Source: a virus
Virus record (IMG/VR): IMGVR_UViG_3300025634_000001
Span: 41,738 to 105,737 of that record
Reading direction: 5' to 3' (one strand)
Length of the DNA: 64,000 bases
Shown in pieces: positions 42,313 to 50,459 of the stretch. Every line of letters starts with the position of its first letter. Positions within the stretch are counted from its first letter, which is position 1. The notes under the pieces were generated by a model that was given only the letters and a program-made list of their open reading frames with translations, was not told the DNA's origin and did no database searches. A program made the translations under genes and the position numbers.

Positions 42313-43068
42313 TTAGCGCAGCACGCCGAAGTCGGCGCCCCAGAGCTGGTTGTCGTTCACCGTGCCCAGCTCAGGCACGAGGAAGGCACCCGTGAACCCG
42401 GTCAGGCTGTCGGTCTCCAGCTGCGGCCGGGGAGTGTTCGTCGGATACCCGTTCTTCGGGTAGTCCAGCACGAACGGGTGCGAGAACGTGGTGTCCGACC
42501 CGTTGATCAGCGGCACGTAGCCGTGGGTGATCGTAGTGTCGAGCGTGTCCACGACCCAGGCGGTCTTGCTCGTGTAACCACAGGGCTGAAGGGTCACCTT
42601 CGTGCCCTGCTGGGCGGTCGCCGCGACACCCGCGCACAGGCCGGACGCCACCCCGTACGGGGTGTACTCCAGCTCGAACGCCGGGTCATCCGGGTAGCCG
42701 TTCCCTGCGGCCGTGACGCCGGCCATCCCGATCCCGGAACCGTAATGCAGGTCGATCGCCGCGGACATGAGACCCGCGGCGAAGAAGTCCGACGTGGTGC
42801 CGTTGAACTCGGCGCTGAAGTCCTCAGCCGGGTCGGTGTCCGACGTGCGGAACAGGATGACCGGCTGGCCGACCTTCGCAGCCTGCTGGAACACGTCGAG
42901 AACGAACGCCGGCGTGTGGTGGGTGCCGAACTCGCGGCTGAACACGTCAGCGCACGTAGACCCGCACGACGGGGTGGCAGCACTGGCGGACATCACGCCC
43001 ACCGCGCCGACACCGCCGACGAGGGTCAGCGTGGCCGCTGCGGCGAAAACCTTGCTCTTGACAGACAA
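42313..43068 (-). CDS. secreted protein, 251 aa
   Basis: The TTG at 43068 was chosen because AGAGGA lies 6 bases before it and it leads directly into a signal peptide (SKVFAAAATLTLVGGVGAVG, cleavage after SASA). The mature part has cysteine pairs (PSCGSTCADVFS; GLCAG with LQPCGYTS) and resembles secreted actinobacterial proteins with lectin-like ends (KVTLQPCG, NQLWGADFGVL). Probably a cargo gene altering the host surface or surroundings during lysogeny; inferred. Confidence 0.65.
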   Translation of the reverse strand: MSVKSKVFAAAATLTLVGGVGAVGVMSASAATPSCGSTCADVFSREFGTHHTPAFVLDVFQQAAKVGQPVILFRTSDTDPAEDFSAEFNGTTSDFFAAGLMSAAIDLHYGSGIGMAGVTAAGNGYPDDPAFELEYTPYGVASGLCAGVAATAQQGTKVTLQPCGYTSKTAWVVDTLDTTITHGYVPLINGSDTTFSHPFVLDYPKNGYPTNTPRPQLETDSLTGFTGAFLVPELGTVNDNQLWGADFGVLR

Positions 43069-43167
43069 TTCGATTCCTCTGTTTGGACTCCAGCCTCGCC
43101 CTGCGCGCGGCTGGCCCTGCGATTCCCCGGTCATTACCCGGACCGGGACGGGGGTCTATGGGGGCGG

Positions 43168-44193
43168 CTAGCCCATCTCGAACGCCAGCACCGTCTGCTC
43201 GGGCTGCTCAGACTCCAGGATGGCCAGGTTCTTCACGGCCTGCCGGTAATAGCTGGCCTTCAGTTCCGCGCCGGCGGCCTTGCGGCCCAGCTCGACCGCC
43301 GCGTAGGCCTCAGATCCGACGCCGAGAAACGGAGTGAACACCGTCTCGCCAGGATTGGTCCGCATGTCCACGAACCGGCGCGACACGTCGAGCTGCAGCG
43401 GGTGGACGTGCTTCTCGTCCTCCTCGTCGCGGGCCTCCCGGTACGGCAGGACCGCCATGTGACTGCGGTCATCGTACTGACCCAGGTTGCCGCGGACGTC
43501 ATCCCACACCGACCCGGCATACTGCCGCCACACCCACTGCGAATACCGGTTCTCCAGCTGGCTCCCCGACCACCCCCGGTACTTCATCACGTCGGCGGGC
43601 GGGACGCTGGCGCCATGGTAGGCAGTGAACCCGTTCGGGTGCGTCACCGGGACGGGATTCTTCCCCTTCTTGCGGAAGATCAGGAGCCAGTCCGCGCCGG
43701 CGATACCCGCGAACGTGGCGTCATCCACGATCGTCTTGTGAGTGAGATCCTTGACCATCGTCCGGTTCCGGACCGCCAGCGGCTCCTTCCAGATGGCGTG
43801 ACGGCCCAGGTACTCGAACCCGTGCCGCTGATGCAGGCGGATCACGTCACCGGGGAAGTCGACCAGGGCGTCACCGCCGGAGTTCCCCGACGGGGTGTCC
43901 ATGCAGTGGACGGCGTTCAGCCGGCCCGGCATCGTCAGCCGGTGAAGCTCGGCGACGAAATAGCCGTACATCTCGAAGAACTCCGTGTACCCGCCGGCAT
44001 TGGACAGGTCCCGCTCACTGGAGGAGTACTTGTACAGGCCCGCCCCCCCGGCGCCCTCGTCGCCGTAGGCGAACGGCGGGGAGTAAACCACGCCGTGCAT
44101 GCACCCGTCCGGGTAGGCGGCCATGACCTCCATGCTGTCGCCGTTGTGGATGGCGTACCGGTCGGTGATGACCTGTGCTGCTACCTGACCCAT
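43168..44193 (-). CDS. DNA methyltransferase (beta-class, N4-cytosine or N6-adenine), 341 aa
   Basis: Catalytic motif IV is VVYSPPFAY near residue 38, and the SAM-binding motif I (FLGVGSEAYAAVELGRKAAG) lies near residue 300, the order of beta-class enzymes. SPPF/Y suits exocyclic amino methylation of cytosine or adenine. No restriction endonuclease gene is adjacent, so it is probably an orphan phage methylase. ATG after GGAGGT; it overlaps the helicase stop by 13 bases. Confidence 0.8.
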   Translation of the reverse strand: MGQVAAQVITDRYAIHNGDSMEVMAAYPDGCMHGVVYSPPFAYGDEGAGGAGLYKYSSSERDLSNAGGYTEFFEMYGYFVAELHRLTMPGRLNAVHCMDTPSGNSGGDALVDFPGDVIRLHQRHGFEYLGRHAIWKEPLAVRNRTMVKDLTHKTIVDDATFAGIAGADWLLIFRKKGKNPVPVTHPNGFTAYHGASVPPADVMKYRGWSGSQLENRYSQWVWRQYAGSVWDDVRGNLGQYDDRSHMAVLPYREARDEEDEKHVHPLQLDVSRRFVDMRTNPGETVFTPFLGVGSEAYAAVELGRKAAGAELKASYYRQAVKNLAILESEQPEQTVLAFEMG

Positions 44194-45557
44194 GAGGGGA
44201 CCTCCGTGTCCTTGGCGTAGGTGGCGCTGCGGTCGACAGCCAGCGCGTTGTTCATGTGGGCGGTCAGGGAACTGAACATCCGGTCCGCCTTGACGGCCTT
44301 GCGTTCCAGGCTGGCGAGGACCCGTTCCCCGCCCGTGGTCGTGACGACATCCACGATCACCGGATGCTGCTGCCCGAACCGCCAGCAGCGGCGCACCGCC
44401 TGGTAGTAGGCCTCGAACGAATGGTCCACGAAGTACGTCATGCGGTGGCAGTTCTGGTAGTTCAGGCCCCACGACGCGATCCGGGGTTTCGTGACCAGGA
44501 CCCGGATCTCCCCGCGGCCGAACGCGCCGAGCTTCTCCTCTTTCGCTTCCACCGGATCGGACCCGGTCACCTGGACCGCGCCGGGGATCAGCTTCGTGAG
44601 CAGGTCGCCCTCGTCGTTCAGGTGGCACCAGGCGATGCCGGGCGCGGCGTCCGAAAGCAGGTCCGCGGCCTTCTCGCACCGCTCCGTGATGGTGCGCCGT
44701 GACTCTTCCCGCTCCTCGTGCAGCCCGACGGCAGGCACGTCGAACAGGGTGCCCTCTTTCACCGTCCGCGCCTCCACGACATTGCAGCGGGTCTCCAGCG
44801 GCGGCAGGATGAACCCGTCATCTGCGAACCCGAGATCGGACGGCTTGCGCATCGCCCTGGCCCACGACGACACCCACCGCCAGAACAGTTCCTCGGCGTG
44901 GCCCTTGAACCGCCATTCCTCCCCGGCCCGCGGGCGCCACTTCCCGCCCATCGTCTTGCTGGTCTTCTCCTTGTTCGTGAAGAACCGGCCGAGCATGTCC
45001 ATGTGACCCAGGTACCCGAGGGCCTCACTGGAGGTCCCCAGCTCCGTGTGATCGTTCGGGGAGGGCGTGGCCGTGGCCAGCAGCCGGTACGGCACGGTCC
45101 GCATGAACTCGTTCACCATCGCCCGCCGCACCGAATCGTACGACTTCAGTGCCGAGCTCTCGTCGCAGATCACGCCGCCGAACTTGTCCCGGTCGAAATG
45201 CTCGAGCCGCTCGTAGTTGGTGACGGTGATGGGGGCCGGGATCTTGCCGTCCCGCGAGATGGCCGCGTCTATCCCGAACTTGGCGGCCTCGGTCACCATC
45301 TGGTCGGTGACGCCCAGCCGGGTCAGCAGCAGGACGGGCTTGCCGGCGTGCTTGTGCACGTTCTGCCCCCAGACCAGCGACATCGGGGTCTTCCCGCCCC
45401 CGCAGTCCACGAACAGCGCGCCGCGGCCCTGCCGGATCGACCACTCCGTGAGCATCCGCTGGAACCCGAACAGGAAGTCCGGCGTCCACAGCGGCTCGAA
45501 CCCGGCCGAGCTACCCAGCTGCGCCTTGCGTGCGAGCAGTTCCGCGTAGGTGCCCAT
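44181..45557 (-). CDS. SNF2-type superfamily II helicase, 458 aa
   Basis: Walker A is DCGGGKTPMS (about residue 52), the DEAD-box equivalent is VICDESSALKS, motif III TATPSPND, and motif VI QAVRRCWRFGQQ, the SNF2 pattern. The ATG at 45557 shares one base with the preceding stop (TGATG). Phage helicases of this type often sit next to a DNA methylase and may act in DNA modification, replication or counter-defence. Confidence 0.8.
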   Translation of the reverse strand: MGTYAELLARKAQLGSSAGFEPLWTPDFLFGFQRMLTEWSIRQGRGALFVDCGGGKTPMSLVWGQNVHKHAGKPVLLLTRLGVTDQMVTEAAKFGIDAAISRDGKIPAPITVTNYERLEHFDRDKFGGVICDESSALKSYDSVRRAMVNEFMRTVPYRLLATATPSPNDHTELGTSSEALGYLGHMDMLGRFFTNKEKTSKTMGGKWRPRAGEEWRFKGHAEELFWRWVSSWARAMRKPSDLGFADDGFILPPLETRCNVVEARTVKEGTLFDVPAVGLHEEREESRRTITERCEKAADLLSDAAPGIAWCHLNDEGDLLTKLIPGAVQVTGSDPVEAKEEKLGAFGRGEIRVLVTKPRIASWGLNYQNCHRMTYFVDHSFEAYYQAVRRCWRFGQQHPVIVDVVTTTGGERVLASLERKAVKADRMFSSLTAHMNNALAVDRSATYAKDTEVPSWVR

Positions 45558-45973
45558 CAGCAGGCCCCCAGGTCTCTCGCAGCGGCTTCCGTGCGGTGAT
45601 CCCACGCTTCCTGGTCGTGCACTGGTGCGGCGGCAGGCAAGCCGGGACCGTGGACCGCGCAGTCAGTGACCGGGCTCGTGTCGGTGCCGGGGATCTCGCG
45701 GCCCAGGTAGCAGGTGCAGTGCGGCTGCCCTTCCAGGATCGCCAGAGCCACCGCAGCGACCTGGACAAGCTCCGTCCTCAGTGCTTCCGGGTCACCGTCG
45801 AGGGCGGCGCGGGCGACTTCCCCGCACTCCTCGGTGAGTACCGCGACCTTGACCATGAGGGGGACGGCGGCACTTGAGCAGTCACCCTGCCCGTGGGCGT
45901 GCGGTGCGGCCCAGAGCTGCGCCTGGCGGTCCCGCTCGGCGCTGATCGCGGCCAGGGCGTCGGCGCGGGTCAC
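45557..45973 (-). CDS. MazG-like nucleotide pyrophosphohydrolase, 138 aa
   Basis: The helical core VLTEECGEVARAALDGD (EExxE) and LRTELVQVAAVALAILEG (ExxD-like) match the MazG fold, which hydrolyses nucleoside triphosphates or alarmones. A cysteine-containing C-terminal tail follows (HCTCYLGREI). The GTG start overlaps the antitoxin stop (GTGA) and the stop overlaps the helicase start, so translation is coupled on both sides. Confidence 0.65.
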   Translation of the reverse strand: MTRADALAAISAERDRQAQLWAAPHAHGQGDCSSAAVPLMVKVAVLTEECGEVARAALDGDPEALRTELVQVAAVALAILEGQPHCTCYLGREIPGTDTSPVTDCAVHGPGLPAAAPVHDQEAWDHRTEAAARDLGAC

Positions 45974-46158
45974 TGCGCTGCCTCGTGTGCGGGCAGTTCG
46001 GCCGCGGCGGCAACTTCGGGTGGCGCGGTGATCATCGCGACCACGCGGCCCCGGCTGGTGACGTAGGTGATCCGACCCCGGATGGCGTCGTTGATCACAT
46101 CGGCTAGGTGCTCGCGAACGTCGCGGATGCTCCGCTCGCACGGTTCGGTGGTAGTCAT
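45970..46158 (-). CDS. Phd/YefM-like antitoxin, 62 aa
   Basis: The N-terminal pattern SIRDVREHLADVINDAIRGR, then ITYVTSRGRVVAMI, is the Phd/YefM DNA-binding fold. No RelE/Doc toxin follows; instead the coupled next gene is MazG-like. The protein may act as an operon repressor. The ATG begins 6 bases after a -10-like box (TACGCT, 46165-46170), so the mRNA may be leaderless. Confidence 0.7.
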   Translation of the reverse strand: MTTTEPCERSIRDVREHLADVINDAIRGRITYVTSRGRVVAMITAPPEVAAAAELPAHEAAQ

Positions 46159-46164
46159 GACGCT

Positions 46165-46192
46165 AGCGTACACAAGTAGTGGCGGGTGCACA
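46165..46192 (-). promoter_or_regulatory. promoter of the antitoxin-MazG-helicase-methylase operon
   Basis: Minus strand: TGTGCA (46187-46192), 16-base spacer, TACGCT (46165-46170), then 6 bases to the ATG. The short distance implies a leaderless transcript. Confidence 0.45.
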
Positions 46193-46215
46193 CTGGTGAC
46201 ACGCCGGAAAGTTTC

Positions 46216-46458
46216 TCACGCCGCCGCGCCCGGATTCACGCGGGAGCCGGGCATCGGCCTCGGGTCGGCGCCGGCCGCCTGCTGGGCTTCCTGCTGGCGC
46301 TTCTCCCAGGCGATGACGTCGGCTAGCTTGTAGAGGGTCCTGCGCCCGAACCGTGTCCCGGACGGGCCGTAGCCGCGGTGCTTCCAGTAGCGGACCGTGG
46401 ACGGGACAGTCCGCAGGCGGTCGGCTAGCTCGGCGGTGGTCAGCCACTGGTCGTCCAC
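46216..46458 (-). CDS. excisionase-like helix-turn-helix protein, 80 aa
   Basis: WLTTAELADRLRTVPSTVRY followed by GPSGTRFGRRTLYKLADVIA is the MerR/AlpA-type winged helix of excisionases and small regulators. GTG at 46458 has GAGGA upstream. It is divergent from the repressor-integrase pair across the palindromic control region, the usual place for Xis. Confidence 0.7.
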   Translation of the reverse strand: MDDQWLTTAELADRLRTVPSTVRYWKHRGYGPSGTRFGRRTLYKLADVIAWEKRQQEAQQAAGADPRPMPGSRVNPGAAA

Positions 46459-46490
46459 GGAAATCCTCACAGGGAATACGTACCGGAACC

Positions 46491-46575
46491 CGTCACGGGG
46501 ATGATGACGACAGGTTCGCATATCCGTTGGCTATATGCAACCTGTACCGGGATGCGGTTTAATATCCCCGTGACG
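46491..46575. promoter_or_regulatory. lysogeny-switch control region with nested palindromes
   Basis: Outer inverted repeat CGTCACGGGGAT (46491-46502) / ATCCCCGTGACG (46564-46575). Inner inverted repeat AGGTTCGCATAT (46512-46523) / ATATGCAACCT (46533-46543). A -10-like TTTAAT (46558-46563) ends 6 bases before the repressor GTG. The outer arm covers the repressor start codon. Confidence 0.6.
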
Positions 46576-47100
46576 AATCAACGCCAGCCAACGGTAACCC
46601 CTGAATCCGGGGACTCCCCCGGCATGCGGGACGAGTACGCCGGCGAACCGGAACGCGTCCTCGCCGCCCGGGTCCGCGAGATCCGGGAGAAGCTCGGCAT
46701 GACCCAGGCCGAAGTCGCCAGGGGAATGACCGCGCAGGGGCTCGCCATGCTGCAGAGCACCATCGCCAAGATAGAGGCCTGCCAGCGGCCCGTACGCCTC
46801 AACGAGGCCGTCCGCCTCGCCGCCGTGCTCCGCACCCAGCTGGACGACCTCATGACCGACCCCCGCCAGCGGGACATGCAGGACGCCCTCGCCGCAGCGA
46901 GGGACGAGGAACGGGAGCTGCTCGGGCAGCTTCTCCAGGCAACCCACCGGCTCGAGCAGCGCCGCGCCGCGCTCGACGCCGCCGGGCATGCCGTGCGCGA
47001 GTCGGCCGCCCAGGTCGAGGAACTGCAAGACCTGTACGCGCAAGCCCAGTACACGACCGGGATGCTGATCGCAGCCGGCGACGAGAGGAACGAACCGTGA
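46570..47100 (+). CDS. XRE-family repressor, 176 aa
   Basis: Helix-turn-helix at about residues 30-70 (REIREKLGMTQAEVARGMTA, QSTIAKIEACQRPVRL), followed by a long coiled coil (EERELLGQLLQATHRLEQRR) probably for dimerisation. The GTG at 46570 begins 6 bases after TTTAAT and has no ribosome site, which suggests a leaderless mRNA as for many actinobacterial repressors. It overlaps the integrase gene, so the lysogeny genes are expressed together. Confidence 0.75.
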   Translation: MTNQRQPTVTPESGDSPGMRDEYAGEPERVLAARVREIREKLGMTQAEVARGMTAQGLAMLQSTIAKIEACQRPVRLNEAVRLAAVLRTQLDDLMTDPRQRDMQDALAAARDEERELLGQLLQATHRLEQRRAALDAAGHAVRESAAQVEELQDLYAQAQYTTGMLIAAGDERNEP

Positions 47101-48323
47101 GCCATGTCGAGGACCGGTGGTTCACCACCGTCAAGGACGAGAACGGCAAGGCCGGCAAGGAACGCAGCGCACGGCACGGCAACGGCCGGCGCTGGCGGGC
47201 CCGGTACGAGGACCCGGACGGGCGGGAGCGGAACCGCAGCTTCGCCACGAAGGTGATGGCCGAGAACTTCCTCACCGAGGTCGAGCACTCCAAGCTCGCC
47301 GGTTCCTACCGTGATCCCGACGCCGGGAGGGTGAGCCTGCGGAAGTACGCGGAGGGGTGGGTGGATGCCTATCATGCCGACTCCGCCCGCGGCGAGCAGA
47401 TCCGCCGGCAGCTCCGGCTCCACATCCTGCCGGGCCTCGGCGCTCACCCCCTGGCTCAGCTCAGCCAGCGGCCGAGCATCATCGGGAAATTCTTGCAGGG
47501 GCTGCCCATGACGCCGGCAGGGCAGAGCCAGGTCCGCATCACCCTGTCCAGCCTTCTCGGCACGGCACTGGAGGACGGCCTGATCGCCCGGAATCCGTGC
47601 GAGGCCAAGGTGGCGAAGATCCAGCTCCCGCCGAGGCGCAAGCTCATCCCGTGGACATCCGCCCAGATCTCCGAGCTCCGCGCCGGGCTGCCCGAGCAGT
47701 GGCGGGCCGTGGCCGACTGCGGGTCAGGGCTCGGGCTGCGGCAGGGGGAGATATTCGGCCTGGCTGAAGATGCTGCCGGGCTGCTGAAGCGGCGAGCGCG
47801 GATCGTGCGGCAGGTAACGCGGATCAACGGGCGCCTGTGGTTCTCGCTGCCGAAGGGAGATAAGGAGCGGGACGTGCCGCTGCCCGAGTGGGTCAGGTTC
47901 GCGCTGGCCGCCCACATGGAGCGCTTCCCTCCCGTGGAGGTGACGCTGCCGTGGAATGACCCCAAGAACCTGAAGCGGCACGGGAAGCCGGTTACCGTCG
48001 CGCTGCTGTTCACTAAGAACGGCGGCCCGATGATGCACTCGACGTTCAACACGATGGCGTGGCGGCCGGCCCGGAACGCGGCGGGCATGACCGAGGGCGG
48101 GCTGCATCAGCTGCGCCACTTCTACGCCTCGACTCTTCTCGCCGGAGGGGTTGACATCAAGGCAGTGTCGGAGTATCTGGGCCACCATGACGCGTCGGTG
48201 ACGCTGAGGGTTTACGCGCACCTGATGCCGGTGGCCGAGGGGCGTGCCCTGAGGGCGATCGAGGCCGCTTTTGAGGCCGATGACGGCCCCGTGACGGCCC
48301 CTGAGGCAGAAAGTGGCCCCTGA
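47097..48323 (+). CDS. int: tyrosine-type integrase, 408 aa
   Basis: Catalyses site-specific integration. Catalytic residues: Arg in GLGLRQGEIFGL (about residue 213), HxLRH in HQLRHFYAS (about 337), His in LGHHD, and the nucleophile Tyr in RVYAHLM (about 373). An N-terminal arm-binding region (RWRARYEDPDG) and a SAM-like core-binding domain precede it. GTG overlaps the repressor stop (GTGA). Confidence 0.9.
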   Translation: MSHVEDRWFTTVKDENGKAGKERSARHGNGRRWRARYEDPDGRERNRSFATKVMAENFLTEVEHSKLAGSYRDPDAGRVSLRKYAEGWVDAYHADSARGEQIRRQLRLHILPGLGAHPLAQLSQRPSIIGKFLQGLPMTPAGQSQVRITLSSLLGTALEDGLIARNPCEAKVAKIQLPPRRKLIPWTSAQISELRAGLPEQWRAVADCGSGLGLRQGEIFGLAEDAAGLLKRRARIVRQVTRINGRLWFSLPKGDKERDVPLPEWVRFALAAHMERFPPVEVTLPWNDPKNLKRHGKPVTVALLFTKNGGPMMHSTFNTMAWRPARNAAGMTEGGLHQLRHFYASTLLAGGVDIKAVSEYLGHHDASVTLRVYAHLMPVAEGRALRAIEAAFEADDGPVTAPEAESGP

Positions 48324-48597
48324 CCTGCAATGCCATCGGTAGGAGTGGTTCTTGTGCGGCTTCCGGCCCCGCCTGCGGCCCGATCCGGGGTGCCGTTCTG
48401 GCCTGCAACTTCAGACGTTGGCTAGCGTTGGAAACGTTGGGGCGGGTTAGGCGCTGTCACGTCCCCCCGACGGCCCCAGTCCGGACCGGCCTCCGCCGGC
48501 GTCCTGTCCCCGTGATGCCACCGGAACGGATGAGCCCAGAGATTCCACCGGGCCACATGAGGCCACTGGGTGGGCCGGTCCGGATGAGTCCTGCCGG
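48324..48597. other. non-coding region after the integrase, candidate attachment region
   Basis: No gene seen. Three direct copies of CGTTGG at 48416, 48426 and 48435 (spacing 10 and 9) could be integrase or Xis arm sites. A perfect 12-bp inverted repeat TCCGGACCGGCC (48480-48491) / GGCCGGTCCGGA (48573-48584) follows. No attP core could be identified. Confidence 0.4.
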
Positions 48598-48807
48598 TCA
48601 AACAGTCCAGCGCATCACCCAGTACGGCAGCGCAGGCGAGTCCAGCGGGTGCCGCGGCGAAAGGTCAACGTCGATCACCGGACGGCGGGCCACAACCCTG
48701 GTGAGCGCCGCCCCGAGGAGCGCCGCGGCGCCGATGTCGAGTTCCCCGGAGAGCTCGACGACGACGAGCCTGCGGGGATCGCGGGCGGACAGCTCCGTGC
48801 CGGTCAT
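48598..48807 (-). CDS. short STAS-domain-like protein (truncated), 69 aa
   Basis: RRLVVVELSGELDIGAAALL and ARRPVIDVDLS match the first two thirds of a STAS domain (anti-sigma-factor antagonists). The usual DSSGL region is altered (LDSPAL) and the protein stops soon after, about 40 residues short of the family. It may be a decayed host-derived gene beside the integrase. The ATG at 48807 follows AGGAAGG. Confidence 0.45.
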   Translation of the reverse strand: MTGTELSARDPRRLVVVELSGELDIGAAALLGAALTRVVARRPVIDVDLSPRHPLDSPALPYWVMRWTV

Positions 48808-48976
48808 GGGCGTCCTTCCTTGCTGGGCGGCAAGGCGGGGTCCGGGCCGTGCGTCGGGTGTGGGACGGGATGCTACTGCATCGCGCGGAGGGGCGGAAGA
48901 GATGCAGCGAGGGCAGGGAGCAGGGCGAGGCAAATTGTCCCGTTTCCGGGAATCGGCTGGCGCGGCAGCCGTGAGG

Positions 48977-49675
48977 TCAGGCTAGCGGAGTAGCGGCCCG
49001 GACTTGCGCTAGGCGTTCCCTCGTCACGTCGGCCGCGTCATCCATGCTCGCCTCGTACTCGCGGATCACGCCGAGGATCGCCGCCTCGCTGGCCGGTCGC
49101 AGATCCCAGGCGTCAAGCCCGGCATGGACCTCCCGGCCGCGCGGATGCGGTTTGCCTGGCCCTCCGGTCGCGGGATCCATGATCGTCAGATAGCGCGGGT
49201 GCGGCCCGAGCCGGTTCTGCAGGTGGGTGTGGCCGTGGATCAGCCACGCGCCCTCGTCCCGCAGCCGGTACTGCGTGGCCCGGTCCTCGCCGACGTGATC
49301 GCCCTCGTAGGGGAAGTGTGACAGCAGCACCTGGCGCCCGTCGATGCGTATCCGCGCGAACGCCTGCACCGACTCGAAGACCTCGAGCCAGCGGCGCTGA
49401 TGCTTCCGCGAGTCCCGGTGACCCGGCCAGCATGCGTCGTGGTTGCCGGTGATGAGCTGCTTGCGCCCGTTCAGCCGCGCGGCCTGCTCGAGTATCAGCG
49501 TCTCGCTACCGAGGCCTACGTCTCCCAGATGCCACACGAGGTCATCGGGGCGCACCATCTCGTTCCATCGGTCGATGATGGCCTCGTCGTGCTCCTCTGG
49601 GGTGTCGAAGCCACGCAGGGCCGCCACGAACCGGTGAAGGAAGTGGCTATCCGACGAGAACCAGACTGCGCTCAC
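48977..49675 (-). CDS. calcineurin-like metallophosphoesterase, 232 aa
   Basis: All metal-site motifs are present in order: WFSSDSHF, VWHLGDVGLG, LITGNHDACW, LLSHFPYEGD, LIHGHTHLQN. Such phage enzymes hydrolyse phosphodiesters or protein phosphates; the substrate here is unknown. It is the last gene of a leftward early operon, coupled to the preceding 69-aa gene (ATGA). Confidence 0.8.
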   Translation of the reverse strand: MSAVWFSSDSHFLHRFVAALRGFDTPEEHDEAIIDRWNEMVRPDDLVWHLGDVGLGSETLILEQAARLNGRKQLITGNHDACWPGHRDSRKHQRRWLEVFESVQAFARIRIDGRQVLLSHFPYEGDHVGEDRATQYRLRDEGAWLIHGHTHLQNRLGPHPRYLTIMDPATGGPGKPHPRGREVHAGLDAWDLRPASEAAILGVIREYEASMDDAADVTRERLAQVRAATPLA

Positions 49676-49881
49676 GATCTCTCATTCCCCGTCTCCAGGC
49701 CGGCCAGCATCGCGCCCGCGGTCCCCCGGTCGGTAACCTGCTCACGGCGGATCGTGAACTGCTCGCTCGTGCAGTAGCGGTCCACGTTGCCGCCCACGTG
49801 CTCGAGGAGGTCTCCCGGTCCGGGCTTCACGCGGCGGCGGTGGGCGGTGCACACGATGGTGATGGTCCCGGGCTCAGGCAC
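49672..49881 (-). CDS. hypothetical protein, 69 aa
   Basis: Small basic protein with one CxnC pair (IVCTAHRRR, DRYCTSE). It overlaps both the preceding and the following gene by a few bases, supporting expression within the early operon. No family recognised. Confidence 0.5.
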   Translation of the reverse strand: MPEPGTITIVCTAHRRRVKPGPGDLLEHVGGNVDRYCTSEQFTIRREQVTDRGTAGAMLAGLETGNERS

Positions 49882-50125
49882 CGCCGGCCGCCTCGTTCGC
49901 TTCCTTCATCGCTGCTGCGAGCTCGTCCAGCCGTCCCCGGAGAGCACCGACCGCGCGGGCGTGAAGCTCGCGATCCTCAGGCGTGTACATGTTCACGTGC
50001 TCCAGCATCTGGAGGGCGTGGTCGGCGATCAGGCCGAGCTGGACCATGATGCCGTGGTCGGTGTCGATGTGCTCGCGGAGCCGGGCGATCTCCGTCATCA
50101 CGTCCTCGCTGGCGTATTCAGCCAT
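49874..50125 (-). CDS. helical protein, 83 aa
   Basis: ATG at 50125 (an in-frame GTG lies at 50134). The product is helical and rich in His/Glu/Ala (EIARLREHIDTDHGIMVQLG, ALQMLEHVNMY). Overlapping junctions with both neighbours. Function unknown. Confidence 0.5.
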   Translation of the reverse strand: MAEYASEDVMTEIARLREHIDTDHGIMVQLGLIADHALQMLEHVNMYTPEDRELHARAVGALRGRLDELAAAMKEANEAAGGA

Positions 50126-50459
50126 GCTCGGCACCTTCCCCTCCGCGCAGCTCGCGCCAGTCCGGCAGTGCCTCGCCTCGCTCGATCCGCCTCAGGCTGA
50201 TGTCCATGCTTCCCCACGGGCCCGCGTTCCCGGAGCACTGGCGGTTCACGTGGTGAAGGTGCAGGATCTCGCGGGCCATCCTGCGGCATACTTCGCGCTC
50301 GATGAGCGGATAGGCAGCAGCGACGGCAGCCTCGGCCAGCGCCCCGGAATCGCCGGCCACTACGCGATCCTGGCCGAAGTCGACAGCCGTGCCGATGATA
50401 GCGGCCTCGGCCGCGTCCCGGATCTTACGGGAGAGCCTAGGCTTCTGTTCAGCTTCCAT
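50118..50459 (-). CDS. hypothetical protein, 113 aa
   Basis: Helical, with SRKIRDAAEAAIIG at the start and REVCRRMAREILHLHHVNRQ in the centre. It overlaps the genes on both sides by 8-11 bases. Member of the early operon; no function recognised. Confidence 0.55.
   Translation of the reverse strand: MEAEQKPRLSRKIRDAAEAAIIGTAVDFGQDRVVAGDSGALAEAAVAAAYPLIEREVCRRMAREILHLHHVNRQCSGNAGPWGSMDISLRRIERGEALPDWRELRGGEGAEHG

Noticed and set aside
45970-46158. Complete Phd/Doc or YefM/YoeB toxin-antitoxin module
   Set aside because: No toxin-like gene is adjacent; the coupled next gene is MazG-like.
48428-48985. 185-codon rightward frame after the integrase
   Set aside because: Arg/Ser/Pro-rich, antisense to the STAS-like gene, with no ribosome site.
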